Assembly (NCBI GenBank): GCA_023664705.1
Contig: JAMPFE010000002.1
Location: 90,206 to 154,205 of the forward strand
Length of the DNA stretch: 64,000 nucleotides
Source: Lachnospiraceae bacterium
GTDB taxonomy: Bacteria > Bacillota > Clostridia > Oscillospirales > Ruminococcaceae
Direction: 5' to 3'
Below the pieces are notes generated by a model. The model worked only from the letters and a program-made list of their open reading frames with translations. It made no database searches and was not told where the DNA came from. Of this stretch, positions 40,524-49,963 are shown piece by piece. The number at the start of each line of letters is the position of its first letter. Positions within the stretch are counted from its first letter, which is position 1. The position numbers and the translations under genes were made by a program.

Positions 40524-41004
40524 TGTTATCTCCTTTAACCGAAAATTTCATCGGGGTGTATCGTATCCCGTCCTCCTCGCGCTCCGCGGACGTCGGCACA
40601 AAGCCCAGCCGCAGATAAAACGGCAGCCCGTAAGGCGAGGAGTTCAGCGTTATCTCCGACAGCGCGGGGTTTTCCCCCGTCAGATGCCCGAGCAGCGAGC
40701 GGAACAGCGCGGTCGCAATGCCGCGGCGCTGATATTCCCGCTTGACGAACATAAGGTTTATGTGCGTTTTGGTCGCTCTCATTCCGATAACGCCCACGGG
40801 CTCTCCGCTGCCGAACGCCGCGAGCATCGGGCAAAGCCCCGTCTTAAAGCCCTCCGTCAGCCGCTCGTCGCGGATAAAGCTCTTGAACGTCTCAACGCCC
40901 TCGGGCTTGTAATCGGAAGCCTCGAACTCCAGAAAGACCTCCAAAGCCAGCTTTAACGCCGCGTCGACCTCGTCGGGAGCGACATGCCGTATTTCATACG
41001 TCAT
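40513..41004 (-). CDS. GNAT family N-acetyltransferase between gatA and gatB
   Basis: 163 residues. It has the acetyl-CoA loop MFVKREYQRRGIATALFRSL and PYGLPFYLRLGFVPTSAERE. Its start overlaps the gatA stop (4 bp) and its stop overlaps the gatB start, so it is fully integrated in the gatCAB transcript. The substrate is unknown. The overlapping junctions suggest a stable insertion rather than a recent one. Confidence 0.88.
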   Translation of the reverse strand: MTYEIRHVAPDEVDAALKLALEVFLEFEASDYKPEGVETFKSFIRDERLTEGFKTGLCPMLAAFGSGEPVGVIGMRATKTHINLMFVKREYQRRGIATALFRSLLGHLTGENPALSEITLNSSPYGLPFYLRLGFVPTSAEREEDGIRYTPMKFSVKGDNNGI

Positions 41005-42452
41005 ACGTTCACAGTCTTAGCCTCGCCGACGTTCCTTTCGACGGCAAGCGCCGTGTTGAGCAGCGTCTGCTCGTCGAATTTCCTGCCGATAAACTGCAAG
41101 CCGACGGGCATACCGTTCACCTTGCCGCACGGCACGCTCACGGCGGGCAGCCCCGCGATATTCACCGTAACGGTGCATATGTCGGCGGCGTACATCTTGG
41201 TGGGGTCACCGATATTCTCGCCGAGCTTGAACGCCGTCGCGGGGGTCGCGGGCGTCGCGATAACGTCGCACTTTTCAAACGCCGCGTTGAACTCCTTGAC
41301 TATCTCGAGCGCCACAAGCTTCGCTTTCTTGTAATACGCGTCGAAAAAGCCGCTCGACAGCACGAACGTCCCGAGCATAATGCGGCGCTTGACCTCGTCG
41401 CCGAAGCCCTCCGAGCGCGTTTTCTCGTACATATCGGTGAGGTCGGTGAAATTCTCGGCGCGGTAGCCGTACTTTACTCCATCAAAGCGCGCGAGGTTCG
41501 AGCTCGCCTCCGCCGAGGAAATGATGTAATAGGCGTTCAGCGCGTATTTTGTGCTCGGCAGCGATATATTGACTGTCTCCGCGCCTTGCTTTTCAAGCTC
41601 CTTTACAGCGCTCATAACGGTCTGCTTTACGCTTTCGTCAACGCCCTCGCCGTAATATTCCTCGGGAATGCCGATTTTAAGTCCCTTTACGTCGCTGTTC
41701 AGCAGCGCGGCAAAGTCGGGATACCCGCGGTCGGCGGAGGTCGCGTCCATGCCGTCGTGACCGCAGATAACGCCGTACAGCATCGCCGCGTCTGTGACGT
41801 TCCTCGCGAGAGGGCCTATCTGGTCAAGCGAGCTCGCGAACGCAACCAAGCCGTAGCGCGAAACGCTGCCGTAGGTGGGCTTCAGCCCGACCACGCCGCA
41901 GTACGCCGCGGGCATTCTGATAGAGCCGCCCGTGTCCGAGCCGAGCGAAACGACCGCCGACCCCGCCGCGACAGCCGCCGCCGAGCCTCCCGAGGAGCCC
42001 CCGGGAACGCAGCCGAGGTTATGCGGATTGTGCGTTTTCTTGAAATAGGAGTTCTCCGTGGACGAGCCCATAGCAAATTCGTCCATATTGAGCTTGCCCG
42101 TCACCACCATATCCGCGGCGTTGACCTTCTTCATAACGAACGCGTCGAACGGCGGCACGTAGTTATACAGCATTTTCGACGCGCACGTCGTAAGCAAGCC
42201 CTTTGTGCTGATGTTGTCCTTAATGCCGACGGGTATCCCCGCGAGCGGGTGCAGCTCTTCCCTCGAGCGCCTTTCGTCGACCTCGCGCGCCTTTTTCAGC
42301 GCGCTTTCCTCACATATCGTGAGATACGCGCCGACCTTCTCCTCCGTCGCCGCCGCCCTTTCGAGGACGGATCTTGTAAGCTCCTCGCTGCTGCATTTTT
42401 TCTCCCTCAGCATAGCGGACAGCTCGTGAGCCGAATATTCGTACAATTCCAT
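41001..42452 (-). CDS. gatA: Asp-tRNA(Asn)/Glu-tRNA(Gln) amidotransferase subunit A
   Basis: 483 residues, amidase family. The Ser-cisSer-Lys triad regions are GIPVGIKDNISTKGL and GCVPGGSSGGSAAAVAAGSA followed by SLGSDTGGSIRMPAAYCGVV. It releases ammonia from glutamine for transfer to tRNA-bound Asp or Glu. It follows gatC by 19 bp. Confidence 0.98.
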   Translation of the reverse strand: MELYEYSAHELSAMLREKKCSSEELTRSVLERAAATEEKVGAYLTICEESALKKAREVDERRSREELHPLAGIPVGIKDNISTKGLLTTCASKMLYNYVPPFDAFVMKKVNAADMVVTGKLNMDEFAMGSSTENSYFKKTHNPHNLGCVPGGSSGGSAAAVAAGSAVVSLGSDTGGSIRMPAAYCGVVGLKPTYGSVSRYGLVAFASSLDQIGPLARNVTDAAMLYGVICGHDGMDATSADRGYPDFAALLNSDVKGLKIGIPEEYYGEGVDESVKQTVMSAVKELEKQGAETVNISLPSTKYALNAYYIISSAEASSNLARFDGVKYGYRAENFTDLTDMYEKTRSEGFGDEVKRRIMLGTFVLSSGFFDAYYKKAKLVALEIVKEFNAAFEKCDVIATPATPATAFKLGENIGDPTKMYAADICTVTVNIAGLPAVSVPCGKVNGMPVGLQFIGRKFDEQTLLNTALAVERNVGEAKTVNV

Positions 42453-42471
42453 TTGGTTGCCGTCCTTTCTT

Positions 42472-42759
42472 TTATTCTACTGTTTTCGGCACGACAACGC
42501 ACCCCGCCTGCATTTTGGGGGCGTTCGCCAAAAGCTCGTTCCTCGAGAGCTTGTCCGAGCGGGAATTTCCCGCGCCCTCAACGTCCTCGCGGAGCTTCAT
42601 GGGGTGCTCGGGGTCGAGCCCCGACGCGTCTCCCGAGACCTCGGGGAGCTGCTCCACCATCGCGACGATGCTCTCCATGTCCCTCTCGAATTTTTCAAGC
42701 TTGTCGTCCTCGATGCGCAGACGCGCAAGCTTCGCCAGATGCTTTACATCAATAGCCAT
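42472..42759 (-). CDS. gatC: Asp-tRNA(Asn)/Glu-tRNA(Gln) amidotransferase subunit C
   Basis: 95 residues from the ATG at 42759, with GGAGG 6 bp upstream. It has the family pattern VKHLAKLARLRIEDDKLEKF and LREDVEGAGNSRSDKL. It is the small chaperone-like subunit that wraps around GatA and GatB. First gat gene, 14 bp after a lipoprotein gene on the same strand. Confidence 0.95.
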   Translation of the reverse strand: MAIDVKHLAKLARLRIEDDKLEKFERDMESIVAMVEQLPEVSGDASGLDPEHPMKLREDVEGAGNSRSDKLSRNELLANAPKMQAGCVVVPKTVE

Positions 42760-42773
42760 AATGATCCTCCTAA

Positions 42774-43298
42774 TCAACGAATATCAACAAATAATAAAAA
42801 TTCTTCGACATTATGCCCGGTATCCAAAAAGAAAGAAACACTCCCTTCCGGTTCAATGTAATAAGTCAAAACGGTATCTTTACCGTAATCCTGTTCTCCG
42901 AACATATCCGTTATGTCCTTCTCACTTGAGCCGAACGTAAGCCCCGTATAAGACATAGGCACACTGCTGTCGGCAACGGATAATCCTATTACATTCTCCT
43001 CGCCGAGATCGGATGTTCCCGTACAGTCTCCCTCCAAATAAATCTGCCCCGCACGTTTATCGCCATAGTAATAGAACGCAAAGCTCATATATTTTCCGTC
43101 GTCGCGTTCATATGAACCAAACGAGTGTTCCGTGTCAATCACGATACCGTTAATATCCTTGACCTTACAGGGCAAACAAACGGATTGTCCGATAAACTCG
43201 ATCTCGAACGTCGGCGCGGTGCTTTCATCTTTCGCGCACCCGCAAAGTCCGCAAACCAAAGATACCGCCGCCAAAACGGCGCATAAGACCTTTTTCAT
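42774..43298 (-). CDS. Lipoprotein of unknown function, paralogue 2
   Basis: 174 residues with a lipoprotein signal (lipobox LCGC at about 18-21). The rest is predicted mainly beta, with YTGLTFGSSEKDITDMFGEQ near 120. A similar motif, NGITLGSASSEALEAFGEPS, is in the preceding gene, so the two are probably distant paralogues. The motif resembles the small repeat in SmpA/BamE-like and DUF-type surface lipoproteins, but no family is assigned. It lies in the ligA-to-gatC interval on the minus strand. Confidence 0.7.
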   Translation of the reverse strand: MKKVLCAVLAAVSLVCGLCGCAKDESTAPTFEIEFIGQSVCLPCKVKDINGIVIDTEHSFGSYERDDGKYMSFAFYYYGDKRAGQIYLEGDCTGTSDLGEENVIGLSVADSSVPMSYTGLTFGSSEKDITDMFGEQDYGKDTVLTYYIEPEGSVSFFLDTGHNVEEFLLFVDIR

Positions 43299-43309
43299 AC
43301 CGTCACTCC

Positions 43310-43801
43310 CTATGTATCAACGCGCACGTACAGCCATGTTACGGTGTCGCTGTCGTCAAAGCGCATTCCGAGGAAGCTCTCGCCCTCGGGCTTGCCCCTC
43401 TCCCGATAGAACCACATTCCGTCCTCTTTCGCGGAGGGCTCTCCGAAAGCCTCCAGCGCCTCCGACGACGCCGAGCCGAGCGTTATCCCGTTCACGGACA
43501 GCGTACAGCCCTCCGCGCCGCTGTTCGCGCCGACCACCAGCGAGCGCAGCTCCCGCTTGCTTTCCTCGCGGTCGGCGGTCTTTTCGGTGTACGTAACCCC
43601 CGCGACGGGCTCTCCGTCGTATTTCAGCAGAAAATTGCCGACGGAATAGCCCTCGCCCAGCTTTTCGGCAGTCAGCGGCTTTGAGACGGTCTCGCCGTTG
43701 AGAGTTATCGTCAGCTTGTCCGCCGTCAGCCCTCCCGAGCAGCCCGAAATGCAGATAATTGCAGCCGAAAGCAGCGCGAAAAACAACCTCTTTATCCTCA
43801 C
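43310..43801 (-). CDS. Lipoprotein of unknown function, paralogue 1
   Basis: 163 residues with a lipoprotein signal (lipobox ISGC at about 18-21). The mature part begins with a short beta domain (LTITLNGETVSKPLTAEKLG) and ends with ITLGSASSEALEAFGEP ... MWFYRE, suggesting a beta-alpha-beta unit. The ATG overlaps the ligA stop by 4 bp, so it is translationally coupled to DNA ligase, although a surface lipoprotein has no obvious link to it. Confidence 0.7.
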   Translation of the reverse strand: MRIKRLFFALLSAAIICISGCSGGLTADKLTITLNGETVSKPLTAEKLGEGYSVGNFLLKYDGEPVAGVTYTEKTADREESKRELRSLVVGANSGAEGCTLSVNGITLGSASSEALEAFGEPSAKEDGMWFYRERGKPEGESFLGMRFDDSDTVTWLYVRVDT

Positions 43802-45786
43802 TGCCCGTCCTCCTCCAGCATCTTCAAAAACTGTTCCTCGTCGAGCACGGGTATGCCGAGCTCATTCGCCTTGTCGAGCTTGCTGCCCGCCTCCTCGCCC
43901 GCCACGACGTAGCTTGTCTTTTTGGAAACGGAGCCGCTGCACTTGCCGCCGCGCTTTTCTATCATCTCCTTGGCTTGGTCGCGTTTGAGCGTCGGGAGCG
44001 TTCCCGTAAGCACGAACGTAAGACCCGCAAGCTTGTCCGAGACCCTTTGCTCGGAGTAGCTCATATTGAGCCCCAGCTCCTTAAGGCGGCTTATCAGCGC
44101 CGTTCTGTGCGGCTCGCGCATTGCCGTGTAAACCGACCGCGCGAGTATCTCCCCGAAGCCGTCTATCGCCGCGATGTCCTCCGCCTCGGCTTTCATTATG
44201 CTGTCCATATCGCCGAATTTTTGGCAGAGCAGCACTGCCGCGCGCTGTCCTATGCCCCGTATCCCGAGCGCGAATATAAGCCTGTCGAGCTCGTTTTTCT
44301 TGGATTTTTCTATCGAAGCCAAGAGATTTTCCGCGGATTTCTGCCCGAAGCGCTCCAGAGCCGTAAGCTCCTGCAGCTCCAGCGTGTACAGGTCGGCTAC
44401 CGTATGCACCAGATCCGCCTGCACGAGCTGCTCGACGATAGCCTCCCCGAGACCGTCGATGTTCATTGCGCCGCGCGAGGCGAAATGCTCTATCGAGCGC
44501 AGAAGCTGCGCGGGGCAATCGATATTCCGGCAGCGTATAACAGCCTCGTCCTCGTCTCTTTCGGCGGACGCTCCGCATACCGGGCAGATATTCGGTATGA
44601 AAAACGGCTCGGAGCTCTCCGCGTGCGCTGCCGACCTCACCACCTCGGGGATTATGTCGCCCGCCTTGCGGACGATTATCCTGTCGCCTATGCGGATATC
44701 GCGCTCGGCAATAAAGTCCTGATTGTGCAGAACAGCCCTCGCGACGCTCGTTCCCGCAAGCTGAACGGGGTCGAACACAGCCACGGGCGTAAGCGCGCCC
44801 GTTCTGCCGACGTTTATCTCAATCTCGCGCAGCGTGGTCTCCTTTTCCTCGGGCGGATATTTGAACGCCACAGCCCACTTCGGCACCTTCGCCGTCGCGC
44901 CAATCTCCGCGCGGAGCGCTATGTTGTTCACCTTCACTACCGCGCCGTCTATATCGAACGGCAGCGAATTTCTCATCCGCCCTATCTCCTCGATACGGTT
45001 TACTATCTCGTCGGCGGTATGGCAGACGCGGTAGTCGGGGATAACGTGAAAACCGAGCTTTTCCATATATTCCAGCGTCTCGGAATGGGTCTTGAACTCC
45101 TTTCCCTCCGCGCGCTGAATGTTAAAGCAGAATATATCCAGCTTCCGCGCAGCCGTTACCCTGCTATCCTTTTGCCGCAGAGAGCCCGCCGCCGCGTTTC
45201 TCGGGTTTTTCGGCAGCGGCTCGCCGTTCTTTTCCTGTAATTCGCACAGCTCCGCGAAGCTCGACCGCGGCATATACACCTCTCCGCGCACCTCAAACAG
45301 CGGCAGCTTTTCGGGAATATTCAGCGGTATCGCGCGTATGGTTTTCAGGTTCGGGGTGATGTCCTCGCCGACAAAGCCGTCCCCGCGCGTCGAGCCGAGC
45401 GTTAAAACGCCGTCCCGATACTCCAGCGACACCGAAAGCCCGTCAATCTTCGGCTCTACGGTAAATTCGTCCGCGCCCTCGGCTTGAACGCGCTCCACGA
45501 AAGCCCTCACCTCGTCAACTCCGAAAACGTCCTGCAGCGAGCCCATCTGCACCTCGTGGCGCACCTTGGCAAACGTGCTCTGCGCCGTGCCGCCCACGCG
45601 CTGCGACGGGGAATCCTCCGTCAAAAGCTCGGGAAACTCCCCCTCAATGCCCCTCAGTTCACGCATCAGCGCGTCGTATTCGTCGTCCTCGAGGGTCGGC
45701 GCGTCGAGGTCGTAATAATCGTGATTTGCCTTTTCGAGCAGCGTTTTCAGCTCGTCAAGGCGCTTTACAGCAGCATTTTTATCCAA
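43798..45786 (-). CDS. ligA: NAD-dependent DNA ligase LigA
   Basis: 662 residues. The Ia domain YYDLDAPTLEDDEYDALMRE is followed by the adenylated lysine in VEPKIDGLSVSLEYRDG (Lys at about 113). The OB fold, Cys4 zinc finger (CPVCGASAERD ... CRNIDCPAQ), helix-hairpin-helix domains and a C-terminal BRCT domain (LAGLTFVLTGTLPTLKRDQA) complete the full set. It seals nicks in replication and repair. Confidence 0.98.
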   Translation of the reverse strand: MDKNAAVKRLDELKTLLEKANHDYYDLDAPTLEDDEYDALMRELRGIEGEFPELLTEDSPSQRVGGTAQSTFAKVRHEVQMGSLQDVFGVDEVRAFVERVQAEGADEFTVEPKIDGLSVSLEYRDGVLTLGSTRGDGFVGEDITPNLKTIRAIPLNIPEKLPLFEVRGEVYMPRSSFAELCELQEKNGEPLPKNPRNAAAGSLRQKDSRVTAARKLDIFCFNIQRAEGKEFKTHSETLEYMEKLGFHVIPDYRVCHTADEIVNRIEEIGRMRNSLPFDIDGAVVKVNNIALRAEIGATAKVPKWAVAFKYPPEEKETTLREIEINVGRTGALTPVAVFDPVQLAGTSVARAVLHNQDFIAERDIRIGDRIIVRKAGDIIPEVVRSAAHAESSEPFFIPNICPVCGASAERDEDEAVIRCRNIDCPAQLLRSIEHFASRGAMNIDGLGEAIVEQLVQADLVHTVADLYTLELQELTALERFGQKSAENLLASIEKSKKNELDRLIFALGIRGIGQRAAVLLCQKFGDMDSIMKAEAEDIAAIDGFGEILARSVYTAMREPHRTALISRLKELGLNMSYSEQRVSDKLAGLTFVLTGTLPTLKRDQAKEMIEKRGGKCSGSVSKKTSYVVAGEEAGSKLDKANELGIPVLDEEQFLKMLEEDGQ

Positions 45787-45806
45787 ATTTATCTCTCCCG
45801 TAATTT

Positions 45807-46490
45807 TTATGGAACGACAGCCCCGAAATCGTTCAGCGTCCCCGCGAGATCTCCAGACTCCGTGATAACGTGCGTGTACGCCTCGGGAACTCTCCCGACA
45901 ATGACCGTCTCGGCGGCGACTATCGTCGTCGAAACGGGAACGCGCGTGGAAAATCCCGGGATAATCGCGTCAACGTCGGCGCTTATCTCGATAACTATCC
46001 TGTGGAGCGTCTGATTTATGCCCGCCGCGGAGAACTCGCTGATTATCGAGGTCGTCGCGTAGCCCAGCGGCTGAACGCTCATTCCCACGTTAAAGCCCCG
46101 CCCGTGCAGCAGCTGAACGCCCGTAAGCGTGCCGACGGGTATATTGATATTGATTGCCGAAAGCCGCTCGAGCTCGCGCTCCACGCGCTCCGCGACCTCG
46201 GTTTTCAGCCGGTTGATGTTCATAACGTTGCTTTCAACGGAAATTACCTCGCCGTCGCTGTTTGTCGACAAATTGACCAGCGAGGAATATTCCGCGCCGC
46301 CGCGCTCTATCTCGGCAAGCACGGCGCTGTTGATTATCTGCGAGACCGTTTCATGGCACTCGTAGGCGTTCACCGTCTCGACGATGGGACGAAAGCTCAG
46401 GTCCGCGATAAAGAACGTCCCTATCAGTATCAGCGCCAGCGCTATCAGCTTCAAGCCGAGCTTCCGAAAAAATCTCCGCGTTTTGCTCAT
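45807..46490 (-). CDS. yunB: Sporulation protein YunB
   Basis: 227 residues. One N-terminal membrane helix (GLKLIALALILIGTFFIADL) is followed by an extracytoplasmic domain with the family pattern NINIPVGTLTGVQLLHGRGF. YunB is made in the mother cell under sigma-E in B. subtilis and contributes to spore formation by an unknown mechanism. It lies between ligA and the aminopeptidase gene. Confidence 0.9.
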   Translation of the reverse strand: MSKTRRFFRKLGLKLIALALILIGTFFIADLSFRPIVETVNAYECHETVSQIINSAVLAEIERGGAEYSSLVNLSTNSDGEVISVESNVMNINRLKTEVAERVERELERLSAININIPVGTLTGVQLLHGRGFNVGMSVQPLGYATTSIISEFSAAGINQTLHRIVIEISADVDAIIPGFSTRVPVSTTIVAAETVIVGRVPEAYTHVITESGDLAGTLNDFGAVVP

Positions 46491-46551
46491 TACAAATCAC
46501 CCCTTCCCCTATTTTATGTTTATTTGGGAAAAAGGTGAATTATGGCTCGAT

Positions 46552-47955
46552 TTATTGACCTATAAACGCTTCAAACGCCTTAAACGCCGCGTAAACGTCC
46601 GTTTTCGCGGTTATCTCGAACGGCGCGTGCATGCTCATTACGGGCACGCCGACGTCAATGGTGTCGACGTTGAGGTTCGCGATATACGCCGCGACCGTTC
46701 CGCCGCCGCCGATATCGACCTTTCCTAGCTCGCCCGTCTGCCAGATAACGCCCTTGCTGTCGAGCAAACGCCTTATCTCGCCGACAAATTCCGCGGACGC
46801 GTCCGAGGTGCCGCTCTTTCCGCGCGAGCCCGTGTATTTTGTAACGCACACGCCGCCGTTCAGCACGCAGGCGTTGTTTTTCTCGAAAACGTCGGGGAAG
46901 GTCGGGTCGTAAGCCGCGTTAACGTCGGCGGACAGGCATCTCGAGTTGGAGAGCACCTCCCTGCCGCGAACGCCGAACGTCGCCGCGAGGTCCGCGATGA
47001 AGTACTTCAGATACGCCGAGCGCAGACCCGTGTTTCCGTCGGAGCCCGTCTCCTCCTTGTCTGTGAGTATCGCGACAGCCGTTCTGCGGACGCTCTTCGC
47101 GTTCAGAACCGCCATAAGCTCGGTATACGCGCACACCCTGTCGTCCTGCCCGTAGCCGCCGACAAGGCTCCTGTCGAAGCCGATATCGCGCGCCTTAAAC
47201 GCGGGCACCGCCTCAAGCTCCGCCGAGAGAAAATCTCCCTCCGTTATGCCGTATTTCTCGTTCAGCAGCAGGAGCAGATTGAGCTTTACCCTCTCGCTCG
47301 CCTCGTCGTCCTTAAACGGGCGCGAGCCCACTATGATGTTCAGCTCCTCGCCGCGGATAAGCTCCGTAGCAGGGCGCTTGTACTGCGTGTTCGCGAGGTG
47401 CGGAAGCAGGTCGGAAACGCAGAACACGGGGTCGTTTTCGTCCTCGCCTATCGACACGGTTATCTTGGAGCCGTCCGACTTTATTATAACGCCGTGCAGA
47501 GACAGCGGAACGGTCGGCCACTGATACTTCTTGATGCCGCCGTAGTAATGGGTCTTGAAATAGCCCACCTCGTCCTTTTCGTAAAGCGGGTTCTGTTTCA
47601 TATCGAGGCGCGGGCTGTCGATATGCGCCGCAACGAGATTAACGCCGTTTTCGATAGGCTCCTTGCCTATCACAGCGAGAATGACCGACTTTTCGCGGTT
47701 CACGTAGTACACTCTGTCGCCCGCCTTGTAGGTCTTGTCCTTGTCGAACGGCACAAAGCCCTTCGCCTTAGCCTCCCGCTCGATAAAGCCCGCCGCCTCG
47801 CGCTCGGTCTTAGCTGCGTCGAGAAACGCCTTGTAGCCCTCGCAGAATTTGTCGCACTTCTTTATTTCCGCGTCGCTCATACGCAGATACGCGTTCTTTT
47901 TTTGCAGGAAAAGCCGCTCCTCAAGCTCCTTCGCCGAAATTTCCTTCTTTGCCAT
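46552..47955 (-). CDS. M18 family aminopeptidase
   Basis: 467 residues, typical for the M18 clan. Zinc-site regions include NLVAAHIDSPRLDMKQNPLY, DDRVCAYTELMAVL, TDKEETGSDGNTG and VMSMHAPFEITAKTDVYAAF. It removes N-terminal residues from peptides in the cytosol, probably as a dodecamer. It is an independent housekeeping gene in the long minus-strand array. Confidence 0.95.
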   Translation of the reverse strand: MAKKEISAKELEERLFLQKKNAYLRMSDAEIKKCDKFCEGYKAFLDAAKTEREAAGFIEREAKAKGFVPFDKDKTYKAGDRVYYVNREKSVILAVIGKEPIENGVNLVAAHIDSPRLDMKQNPLYEKDEVGYFKTHYYGGIKKYQWPTVPLSLHGVIIKSDGSKITVSIGEDENDPVFCVSDLLPHLANTQYKRPATELIRGEELNIIVGSRPFKDDEASERVKLNLLLLLNEKYGITEGDFLSAELEAVPAFKARDIGFDRSLVGGYGQDDRVCAYTELMAVLNAKSVRRTAVAILTDKEETGSDGNTGLRSAYLKYFIADLAATFGVRGREVLSNSRCLSADVNAAYDPTFPDVFEKNNACVLNGGVCVTKYTGSRGKSGTSDASAEFVGEIRRLLDSKGVIWQTGELGKVDIGGGGTVAAYIANLNVDTIDVGVPVMSMHAPFEITAKTDVYAAFKAFEAFIGQ

Positions 47956-47978
47956 GGTAAGATCTTCCTTTCGTTTGA

Positions 47979-48560
47979 TTATTTATCGTAAAGCCTGATA
48001 TACATATCCATAGCTTTAGTTATCTTGTCGACATAATGCGCGGTATCGGGAATGGGTATAACGTCGAGATGAACGCCGTCCTTGGAATAACGCTTGTCGG
48101 AAAGCCATTCGTTGACCCCGCCGCGCCCCGCGTGATACGCCGCCGCGACCGCCTCGACATTGCCGAACTCCTCATACAGATACCCCAGCAGCCTGCACCC
48201 GAAATCGATGTTGGTTTTCGGGTCGTACATCTCATAGTAGACCGTCTCGTCGTCGTCCGACTTGAACTTTATCCAGTCGAACGTGTCCTCCATTATCTGC
48301 ATAAGCCCTCTCGCCCCGACGTCCGAGACCGCGTCCGCTCGGAAGCCGCTCTCGGTCTTGATGACCGCGTACACGAGATACTTATCGATGCCGTTTTCCC
48401 GCGAGTACCTTTCAACATAGTCGCTGTAACGCAGCGGATAGGTCTTTTCGAGGTAGTATCGGTACCCGAAATACCCGACCGCGCCTATTATCAGCGCGAA
48501 GATAAGCATCACAATGATTATTACCGGAGCCGCGCTCCTTTTTTGTCTGCGCCTGTACAT
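47979..48560 (-). CDS. Membrane-anchored lytic transglycosylase (SLT domain)
   Basis: 193 residues. A basic N-terminus and one membrane helix (VIIIVMLIFALIIGAVGYFG) are followed by an SLT domain with the catalytic Glu in YAVIKTESGFRADAVSDVGA, GLMQIMEDT and VAAAYHAGRGGV. It cleaves peptidoglycan glycan strands outside the membrane. The chosen start overlaps coaE by 40 bp, with AAGGCGACGG as its binding site; the order coaE-slt is common in Firmicutes. Confidence 0.92.
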   Translation of the reverse strand: MYRRRQKRSAAPVIIIVMLIFALIIGAVGYFGYRYYLEKTYPLRYSDYVERYSRENGIDKYLVYAVIKTESGFRADAVSDVGARGLMQIMEDTFDWIKFKSDDDETVYYEMYDPKTNIDFGCRLLGYLYEEFGNVEAVAAAYHAGRGGVNEWLSDKRYSKDGVHLDVIPIPDTAHYVDKITKAMDMYIRLYDK

Positions 48561-49162
48561 TTTCCGTCGCCTTTCAATTTGTCAATTATCGCCGCGGCGC
48601 GGAGAATAAGCTCCTCCCGCGTGCCGTTGTTCTCTATAGTGTAATCGGAGCGTTCGCGGAAAAAATCCGCGCCGCGCTGAGCGGAAAGCCGCTCTCGCGC
48701 CCGCTCGGGAGTTATCCCGTCGCGCTCCGTTATGCGCCTTTCGCACAGCTCCGTATCGGCGGTCACGCTCACGACCTTGCCGCACAGCATATCGAGCTTT
48801 GCCTCGAAAAGCGTCGGCGCGTCCAGCAGAACATTTCCGCCCGCCGCCCTTATCTCCCTCATTATCGAATTTACAATATACGGGAAAATTATCCGCTGAT
48901 ATTTTTCGCGCTTTTCGCCGTCGGTAAAGATAAGCTTCGCGGTCTTTTCGCGGTTCAGCGTGCCGTCCGCGTTCAGCAGGTTTTCGTCAAACCGCTCGGA
49001 TATCTCGCCGAGAAAACGCCCGTTATCGGCGGTTTTCCGCGCGATACCGTCGCAGTCGACCACGGTAAAGCCGCGCTCCGCGAACGCCGCGCACACCGTG
49101 GACTTCCCCGCGCCGCTCTGCCCCGTCAAGCCTATTATCATAATATTCGGCAAATTTACCAT
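48521..49162 (-). CDS. coaE: Dephospho-CoA kinase
   Basis: 213 residues. P-loop GLTGQSGAGKSTVCAAF, then VVDCDGIARK and the lid region ITERDGITPERARERLSAQ. It carries out the last step of coenzyme A synthesis. The first ATG (49162) has GAGGG 7 bp upstream; an ATG 21 bp later, giving MIIGLTG, is a possible alternative. Confidence 0.95.
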   Translation of the reverse strand: MVNLPNIMIIGLTGQSGAGKSTVCAAFAERGFTVVDCDGIARKTADNGRFLGEISERFDENLLNADGTLNREKTAKLIFTDGEKREKYQRIIFPYIVNSIMREIRAAGGNVLLDAPTLFEAKLDMLCGKVVSVTADTELCERRITERDGITPERARERLSAQRGADFFRERSDYTIENNGTREELILRAAAIIDKLKGDGKCTGADKKGARLR

Positions 49163-49207
49163 TATTATACCCTCATAGTTGGCAGTTTAACAGAGATTAG
49201 TCGCTAG

Positions 49208-49963
49208 TCAAAGCAGTATCGACCACTCCCCGAAATCGAACCGCCCGCCGCCGTGACGCAGCCTGCCGTCAAGCTTCAGCTTTTCCAGCTCGTCCGTCAT
49301 CTCGGCAATTATCGACGGCCGAACGTCAAGCGAATGGTGCGCGGGAAATATCCGCTTAACGGGCAGCTCCGCGAGCATTTTCAGCGACCGCAGAAACGCC
49401 TCGGGGTCCGTGGAGGGGTAGTTCGCGTAAAGCAAGCCCTTGTAAACCAAGTCCCCCGTGAACAGCCAGCCCCTGTCCTCCTCCCAAAAGCACATATGCC
49501 CCGGAGAGTGCCCCGGCGTATGCAAGACCGTCACAGCCCTGCCGCCAAGCTCTATCCTGTCGCCGTCGTTCAGCAGCCTTGAGGGCTCGCCTTGGAATAT
49601 CGAGTATTCATCAAGCTTGAAGTCATCGGGCAGCTCCCCCTCGGAGAGCATTTTCCTCACCGCCTCAACGGGCAGCGGAAAGCCCCCGTTCAGCCAAGCA
49701 AGCTCCTCGGCGTGCGCGTAAAACTCCGGAAAGTACTTGTGGCCGCCGATGTGGTCCCAGTGGATATGCGTCGCAACAGCCGCGATCGGCTTGTCCGTGA
49801 GCCTCGCGATCTCTGCCGAAATGTTCCCGACCCCGAGCCCCGTGTCTATCAGCAAGCAGCGCTCCCCGCCTATAAGCAGATAACAATGCGTTTCCTCGGG
49901 GTGTCCATACTCGCTTATCGCCAAAGTATCGGCGTCTATCCGTTCAACCGTAAACCAACTCAT
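49208..49963 (-). CDS. Metallo-beta-lactamase fold hydrolase
   Basis: 251 residues. Metal-binding motif THIHWDHIGG (HxHxDH), LHTPGHSPGHMCFW, FTGDLVYKG and FPAHHSL. It is glyoxalase II-like, with unknown substrate. The start overlaps the stop of the tsaC gene (ATGA), so the two are coupled. Confidence 0.9.
   Translation of the reverse strand: MSWFTVERIDADTLAISEYGHPEETHCYLLIGGERCLLIDTGLGVGNISAEIARLTDKPIAAVATHIHWDHIGGHKYFPEFYAHAEELAWLNGGFPLPVEAVRKMLSEGELPDDFKLDEYSIFQGEPSRLLNDGDRIELGGRAVTVLHTPGHSPGHMCFWEEDRGWLFTGDLVYKGLLYANYPSTDPEAFLRSLKMLAELPVKRIFPAHHSLDVRPSIIAEMTDELEKLKLDGRLRHGGGRFDFGEWSILL

Noticed and set aside
46491..46551. Sigma-E promoter before yunB (CATAAAAT on the minus strand)
   Set aside because: The -10-like box is good, but no -35-like box lies at 13-15 bp, so the site was not called.
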